A stretch of 6,343 nucleotides of DNA from Streptosporangiaceae bacterium. Lineage in GTDB: Bacteria; Actinomycetota; Actinomycetes; Streptosporangiales; Streptosporangiaceae. Under the pieces are notes generated by a model. It saw nothing but the letters and a program-made list of their open reading frames with translations, was not told where the DNA came from and did not search any database. The first letter of the stretch is position 1; the number at the start of each line of letters is the position of its first letter. Location of the stretch: positions 1 through 6,343 of the forward strand of contig JASHOI010000114.1 of the NCBI GenBank assembly GCA_030041195.1, in the 5' to 3' direction. Shown here piece after piece: positions 6,310 through 6,343 of the stretch. A program made the position numbers and the translations under genes.

Positions 6310-6343
6310 CCCTCCTCCCCCGTTTGCCACCCCGCCCGCCGCC
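6310..6343. other. Non-coding tail after the operon
   Basis: These 34 bases follow the stop of the glycoside hydrolase gene. They are pyrimidine-rich on the plus strand and contain no visible hairpin, promoter or start of another gene. A terminator, if present, lies beyond the window. Confidence 0.6.

Noticed and set aside
1..6343. CRISPR array, insertion sequence, tRNA, rRNA or attachment site
   Set aside because: No regularly spaced repeats, transposase-like protein, terminal inverted repeats or structured RNA signature was seen anywhere in the window.

Overview
This window reads as chromosomal DNA from a high-GC actinobacterium. Base composition is strongly GC-rich, third codon positions are almost always G or C, long shadow frames run opposite every gene, and gene junctions use ATGA/GTGA overlaps. 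The genus cannot be fixed from the sequence. The five genes form one divergently arranged locus around a control region of about 110 bases.

Left arm, minus strand (1-1870): a LacI/GalR-family repressor gene is followed, with a 4-base GTGA overlap, by a ribokinase-type PfkB sugar kinase. The kinase runs off the left edge, and roughly its last 25-30 residues are missing. Control region (about 1862-1982): it holds a TTGACA-type promoter for the right arm and a strong Shine-Dalgarno sequence. It also holds two 14-base sequences that fit the general LacI/GalR operator pattern TGNAANCGNTTNCA at 9/10 and 8/10 fixed positions. One sits on the presumed -10 box of the right arm, and the other covers the proposed start codon of the repressor gene.

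Right arm, plus strand (1983-6309): three genes are joined by two ATGA stop/start overlaps. They encode an NCS1-family nucleobase-type permease, a small isochorismatase-superfamily cysteine hydrolase, and a 752-residue MGH1-like/GH63-like (alpha/alpha)6 glycoside hydrolase with no export signal. The last 34 bases (6310-6343) hold nothing recognisable.

How the parts could work together (inference): the permease imports a small, probably nitrogen-containing heterocycle or its glycoside. The cytosolic glycoside hydrolase and the cysteine hydrolase cleave glycosidic and amide/ureido-type bonds. The sugar kinase phosphorylates a released pentose, and the LacI repressor senses a sugar-like inducer. 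Joining an NCS1 permease, an amidohydrolase-like enzyme and a cytosolic MGH1-like glycosidase in one translationally coupled unit is the unusual point of the window. The substrate is not determined by the sequence.
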